Source: Crocodylus rhombifer (Eukaryota > Chordata > Crocodylia > Crocodylidae). From it: a stretch of DNA of 64,000 bases. Below the pieces are notes generated by a model. The model ran no database searches, was not told where the DNA came from, and was given only the letters and a program-made list of their open reading frames with translations. Shown here piece by piece: positions 59,327 through 64,000 of this stretch. Positions within the stretch are counted from its first letter, which is position 1, and each line of letters opens with the position of its first letter. The position numbers were made by a program, and so were the translations under genes. Where the stretch lies: NCBI GenBank assembly GCA_038503035.1, contig JAVSML010000995.1, positions 248,001 through 312,000 of the forward strand, given 5' to 3'.

Positions 59327-60205
59327 TCTGAAAAGGCTAAGAATCACTGGCATAGCTCCTATTTGTATAATGGAGCTTTATATCTATCCAGGACCTCCTG
59401 CTCTTCCATAATATAGATATTTAAAAATATAGATACTGGGTACGCATTTTAGTTACTATGCTATAGTCAGTAGTAGATTTCTTTATCAGAGATTCATATC
59501 ATTTCTATTTCAATTTTCTAATTTTGTTCCATGTCCTGCTGAATAATCTCCATTAATTCATACTGCAGACTAGCAGATATTTAGAGCCAGCTCTGAGACC
59601 GAAACTGCATGCACAAAAGCCTTTTACTGTCATGGAAGTCAAGCTGCAAATGCAAAATATCCCAAGTTTTTATAGCTGTTCATTAACAAAAAATATCAAC
59701 TAATTCAAATATTTTTCACTATACAAACTTCAGGTTATATTATTAAAGGGCAATTAGGCATCACTTTAATATAAATTTTTCCTCACAGTGTTCTAATGTG
59801 AATCTGCTGCACCTGAGAAACGCATATTAATGCATAAAAATGGACAAATGTGCATAGATGCTCATTTCCATGCACAACTACCCAATTTGAATACACAGCA
59901 AAAGCTCACGTGCTTTTGTGCATGCAGTTTCGGTCTCAGAGCTGGCTCTAAATATCTGCTAGTCTGCAGTATGAATTAATGGAGATTATTCAGCAGGACA
60001 TGGAACAAAATTAGGAAATTGAAATAGAAATGATATGAATCTCTGATAAAGAAATCTACTACTGACTATAGCATAGTAACTAAAATGTGTACCCAGTATC
60101 TATATTTTTAAATATCTATATTATGGAAGAGCAGGAGGTCCTGGATAGATCTAAAGCTCCATTATACAAATAGGAGCTATGCCAGTGATTCTTAGCCTTT
60201 TCAGA
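59327..60205. repeat. Near-perfect 294-bp inverted repeat
   Basis: The left arm 59,327-59,620 and the right arm 59,912-60,205 are reverse complements over 294 bases with about three mismatches and no gaps, around a 291-bp unique spacer. The mismatches I count are near 59,391, 59,453 and 59,509 in left-arm numbering. The outer 23 bases of the right arm are the first bases of the hAT element at 60,183, and the left arm repeats them in reverse. The sequence is AT-rich and non-coding. Confidence 0.97.
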
Positions 60206-60479
60206 CTCGAGGCATGCCTTGATAGACTCAAGGCATCCCTTAGAAAATGCCAGCTCTTAGTTCTTGCTTTATTTTTTACTATACAAAGATAATAATTCTT
60301 CTGTTGCAAAAAGCTCAGAACCATAGCAGTTTTTAACACTGTGGATTCCTATTTGAAATCTTTGGGTTAATTTTATGAATTATGTTTGCATACCTGACAG
60401 TGCTATGACACCCGATGGCACCTATGAAAGGATCTCAAGGCACCCCCATGTGCCAGGGCACCCTGGTTGAGAATTACTG
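60183..60479 (+). mobile_element. hAT-like non-autonomous element
   Basis: It begins CAGTGATTCTTAGCC and ends GGTTGAGAATTACTG, a decayed CAGTGGTTCTCAAC inverted pair. It shares internal sequence with 29,274 and 48,951 (GGATTCCTATTTGAAATCTT; GGATCTCAAGGCACCCCC). Its first 23 bases lie in the right arm of the inverted repeat. Confidence 0.8.
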
Positions 60480-60664
60480 CTCTATCCCCACAAGAGTTTG
60501 CTTTAACCTGGGCCCTCTAGTGAAGACTTTTTGAAAATGCTTCAAATATATAAAAAATGTTCTGCATCTTTTATAAGGTTCTGGGATACTGTTCCATTTT
60601 TTCAAAAAAATGTGTCTAGTGTTGTTACTGAAACAGCATTACTAGCCTCTCTGTAAAGTGCTGG

Positions 60665-60830
60665 GCACTTCACTTAAATGAAGTTCCTAAGCCTAGGCAT
60701 AATCTCTGTGTCTTTTTTCTACTTGTAAAAATGGGGATAATACAACCACATCTCTAAACAGGAAGTTTGTGAAATAAATTAATTTATATTTGTGAAGCAC
60801 TCTGGTACTAAGAGGTATAAAAAAGCCCAC
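60665..60830 (+). repeat. MIR/CORE-SINE 3'-end-like remnant
   Basis: The + strand phrases CTTGTAAAAATGGGGATAAT and ATTTGTGAAGCACTCTGGTA match the MIR/CORE-SINE 3' part ('ctcatctgtaaaatggggataat...gtaaagcgcttagaac'). Diverged but collinear. Confidence 0.6.
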
Positions 60831-60845
60831 AAACAAGTTAGTAAC

Positions 60846-61056
60846 TTTCTCTTTGAGCTAGATTTGAGTAATGTACTATGTACTATCTAGTATGTTCTAT
60901 GTACTATCTAGTACATACTAGATAGTATGTACTATGTACTATGTACATGCTATCTAATACATAGTACATACTATCTAGTACATACATAGTACTAGATTTG
61001 AGTAATGTACTATGTACTAATGTACTTTCTCTTTGAGCTAGATTTGAGTAATGTAA
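60846..61056. repeat. Palindromic TACTATGTACTATCTAG cluster in a local duplication
   Basis: The phrase CTTTGAGCTAGATTTGAGTA occurs at about 60,851 and again at about 61,031, with a third partial copy (AGATTTGAGTAATGTACTAT) near 60,992. Between them are many TACTATGTAC and CTATCTAGTAC units in both orientations, forming fold-backs such as TATCTAGTA/CA/TACTAGATA. Likely a replication-slippage or hairpin-driven expansion. Confidence 0.85.
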
Positions 61057-61789
61057 TATTGTGTAGGCAGTCTTAATTCTGGTATTGCCTGACTTCTGAT
61101 TGCTTGATTTTGCAACTTTAACATTCATCTAATGTGGGGTTTTAGGGATAAGAATACAACAGCAATAAGTAGTAAAATATCATATTGATTTTATCTAATT
61201 AGAAAGAGATGAATGAGAGAGATTTTGGTAAAAAAAAAATCTGTGATTATCGTTCAATAACTTTTTAATTTTTTTTTTCCAAATTAACAGCAGCCATCTC
61301 ACTTCAGCAATTACCTTAGTGTGGGACCTAAGTATGTTCCTTGTGAGAACACAGTACTTGTCACTCTAGATCAAACCAAGTGCTCTTCTATTTCCAGTGA
61401 CCAATACTGATGCATAAGAAGATGCAAAAAAAGTATGAGATATTCTGTCAGTTATATAATGCTGTAATTGGAATGAAAAATAAGCCTTCATTTTCTTACC
61501 CTTACACTGCCAATTGTAATTGCAAATATTATTCTTTGTCATAACATATTTTAGACTATTTATAAATCTACCTACAGTATTTGACTTCATGACCTTTTGT
61601 AGCAGTGAATATCACGGGCTGACTACAAAATGTGTGAAGAAATATTTCTTTTCATTATCTTTAAATTTCCTGACATCCACTTCACTGAATTCTTCTCATA
61701 CTGTAGACTGTGTAAAAAAATGAGGCCAATAAATTTTACACTTTTCAAAACAGTCCGTGCATTTATCACATACTATGTAACTTTCTCCT
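61057..61789. other. Intergenic, nothing recognised
   Basis: AT-rich DNA with A/T runs near 61,230-61,280. No gene was seen. Confidence 0.5.
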
Positions 61790-62110
61790 TTTCTTTGCAA
61801 AATAATCCTTTGTTTTTTAACCTCTCACTGTATGTGAGTCCTGCTTTAACTGCAGCCACCATTATTGACCTTCTCTGGATCTTTTCAGTCTTGCCAGACT
61901 AAAATTTAACCCAGCACTGTGAAGGTATGCCTACCATTGTTTAATATAACATCATCATGCTTCCTGCATTATTTTCTATCACATTTAAAATGCATCCCAG
62001 CAGCTTATTTTTAGTTTTGCTACTACTTTATAAAAGACAGACCTCTTTAATAAGCTATCCATGTTGATTCCTAATTGCCCTCCCTGGTAGAATCCATATT
62101 TAATGCTCAC
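61790..62110 (-). repeat. Possible very old CR1-type remnant
   Basis: The + strand phrases CCATTATTGACCTTCTCTGG and AATTTAACCCAGCACTGTG loosely follow the reverse CR1 segment that encodes ERVQRRAT to PQLEYC in the younger copies. Weak match. Confidence 0.35.
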
Positions 62111-63004
62111 CAGTACTATGGTTAGTTTATACATAATCTTGAATTTATGCAAGCTTGGTTTCAATGACTGGCATGTTATTCAATTCACTGACTGTGTCTA
62201 ATTTTATTTGGAGTATTTTAGCATAATTTCTGGGACTTCATAACCACAATAACTAAATGTTATCAGTAGAGTTTGCTAATTCTTTGCTTCCTTTTCCATG
62301 TCATTACCTAATGCTGACCTTTGAAGCATTTCACTTCTTATCCTCATTACTCTTTGGCAAAGTAATGCATGTCATGTGTTTTTCAAATATATTAGCTCAA
62401 TCAAACTGGTATAATGTGACTGAAAAACTCCAGTAACATGAAGGTTAATGAGTGTGAAACTGTGAGAGCTGACTACTGCAGCCTAATCTCCAAAAGGAAA
62501 AGCTAGCATGGCTTCAGACTTGCTAACCTGTGTTTTACTGGAATTTTTCAGTCATGTTAAAATAATCTGATCAATCCAATCTGATTCCAAATTAAACATT
62601 ATGCCCACCAAGAAAGGCAGAAGAAAATGTATGTGTGCTCAGAGTTTGTCTTTATATATGAATGTGTTATTAGACATGTCTTCCTCTCGTAGATGGGGAG
62701 TAGCTATTCTGGGTGTTTTTAGTAAGGAGACAGAGCCTTCAGGTTTTCTTAATTTATTTTATTACATCTTATTACATCTCCTGAACCCTCAAAGACTGTG
62801 CCTTCCCATTTTCTCCTGTTGAATTTAGAGGGTTGCAGTCTTTCCCTGTAGACCTTATCAACCCCATTTTTCATTATTATCTGGAATGGGTTATCAGACT
62901 CTAGACAAGAGGAGTTTACTGTCTCCTGATAATGTCTTTGCTGTTTTTCTGAATTTTTGCTCTCCTAACTTTTCATGTAAGTGCTGTTAGTGGTGAAAGG
63001 GGGT
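62111..63004. other. Intergenic, nothing recognised
   Basis: No gene, RNA or clear repeat was identified. Confidence 0.5.
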
Positions 63005-64000
63005 GTTGGTTGTAGCTGTGTTGGTTTAAAGACATAGATAGACAAGGTTCTTTGGGTCAATGTGATATCTTTTACTAGACAAACTAAATAGTTGGAAAAA
63101 TGCTCTTTCGAAACTTTTGGCCCCGAACACTCTTCTTCAGGTAGAGGGAGAGTCTGCTGTTGTGTTGTGTTGTGTTCTCCTGGATAGAATAGAAGCCAAT
63201 CCGCAAAATGCAGGTCTGTGAAAATACAAATGCCTGTCAGTGAGGATCAGAGACCATGGGAGACAATAGATGTGAGACAGGTGGAGGAGGTGGGGAGAAG
63301 AGGAATGTTGATCTGGTGGCAGAATGTAGCTAGTGAAATGTAGAGAGGCAGGCAGGTTATAATGTGCCATAAAACCAAAGTCTATATTTAGTTCATGATT
63401 TTTTGTAGCCAGTAGATTTACAAAGTCAAGTTTTAAGGTTTATCTGTGAAAAGTGTTTTGTAAATTCCCTTTGAGGATTATAACCGAGAGATTGGAAAGA
63501 GAGTGGTTGTCTTGTGAGAAGTGTGAACTCACAGAGAATTGGGTAATTTTGTCTTTGATAGATTTTCAGTGTGCATTCATTCTGGTATGCACTTGTACTT
63601 TGGTTTCTCCTACATATTTTCCATGAGGGCATTTAGTGTGCTGGATGAGATACATAACATTTCTGGAGGTGCAGGTGTTGCAAGGTGTAGTTATTGTGGG
63701 AGCGGTGGAGATACGTTGGCAGGTTTTACATTTCTTGTCCCGGCATGGTCTGTGTCCATTTGGTGTGTTTTGGGCTATAGGAAGTTTGCTTCTGGTGATG
63801 AGGTTGGCGAGCTTCAGTACTCATTTAAAGGCTAGGATGGGTGGTTCTGTACAAATCTCTTTAAGAATTAGGTGTTCTTTTAGTATGGGCTGCAATTGTT
63901 TGAGGATTTTCTGTATAGGTTCCATGGAGGGATGGCATGTCATAACTAATGGTGTGCGATTTGTGGGGATTTTCTTTTTGTACTGCAGCAATTCTTTACC
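63005..64000 (-). mobile_element. Penelope-like element, 3' part with GIY-YIG endonuclease remnant
   Basis: The minus strand encodes a Cys-rich motif CRDKKCKTC (63,745-63,719), then MYLIQ (63,655-63,641) and YVGET (63,616-63,602), followed by HFSQDNHSLSNLSVIIL. This is the zinc-binding linker plus GIY-YIG endonuclease that ends Penelope-like proteins. In-frame stops (before VLKL and after MNAH) show decay. Downstream, a conserved tail (63,370-63,137) leads into a terminal repeat with CCTGAAGAAG and ends at TGTAGCTGTGTTGG near 63,007. The reverse transcriptase part would lie beyond the window edge. Confidence 0.85.

Noticed and set aside
60151..60339. Minus-strand 62-codon frame near the inverted repeat
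   Set aside because: It overlaps the right arm and a hAT element; no domain.
50298..64000. First exons of UTRN, expected to the right of STX11
   Set aside because: No frame with the utrophin N-terminal sequence was found. The gene probably begins beyond this window.
1..64000. CRISPR arrays, bacterial operons or complete viral genes
   Set aside because: No regularly spaced repeats, Shine-Dalgarno-led gene runs or retroviral gag/pol frames were seen. The reverse-transcriptase frames are of CR1, LINE or Penelope type.

Overview
The window looks like nuclear DNA of a non-avian reptile, most probably a crocodilian, with a turtle as the alternative. The reasons are one clear vertebrate gene with introns and CpG islands, many CR1 LINE copies ending in ATTCTATGA-type 3' repeats, Penelope-like (PLE) remnants, CAG...CTG-ended hAT elements with 8-bp target duplications, and worn MIR/CORE-SINE pieces. 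No bacterial operon, CRISPR array or virus genome was seen.

The one confident protein gene is STX11 (syntaxin-11) on the + strand. A CpG island at about 20,690-21,350 holds a likely promoter and a non-coding first exon ending at a GTGAGC donor (21,104/21,105). An intron of about 18.2 kb follows. One terminal exon, starting at about 39,265, carries the whole 288-codon CDS (39,270-40,136) and a 3'UTR that runs to an AATAAA at 41,658. The intron holds CR1, hAT, PLE and Tigger-like insertions; about 5 kb of it (29,738-35,109) shows almost no recognisable repeat.

Left of STX11 (1-20,600) I see only intergenic DNA with repeats. The most interesting piece is a tRNA-Leu(TAA) pseudogene joined to a CR1 3' tail at 6,618-7,052. 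Right of STX11 are a 201-codon CR1 ORF (42,261-42,866), several DNA-transposon remnants, a TG-rich tract, and a second CpG island with an intact tRNA-Leu(TAA) gene (50,207-50,289) and its Pol III terminator. From memory, human 6q24 has the order STX11, tRNA-Leu-TAA, UTRN, so the order here looks conserved. I found no UTRN exon.

The last 14 kb is transposon-rich. Two long CR1 copies lie head to tail (53,301-58,830), the second keeping the end of ORF1. A near-perfect 294-bp inverted repeat (59,327-60,205) has an outer edge inside a hAT element. An AT-rich palindrome lies at about 60,900. A minus-strand PLE with a recognisable GIY-YIG endonuclease (63,005-64,000) runs off the window. Five PLE-terminal pieces carry hammerhead-ribozyme-like CTGATGA/stem/GAAA remains. 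All calls are by eye; no alignment, folding or repeat-library search was run.
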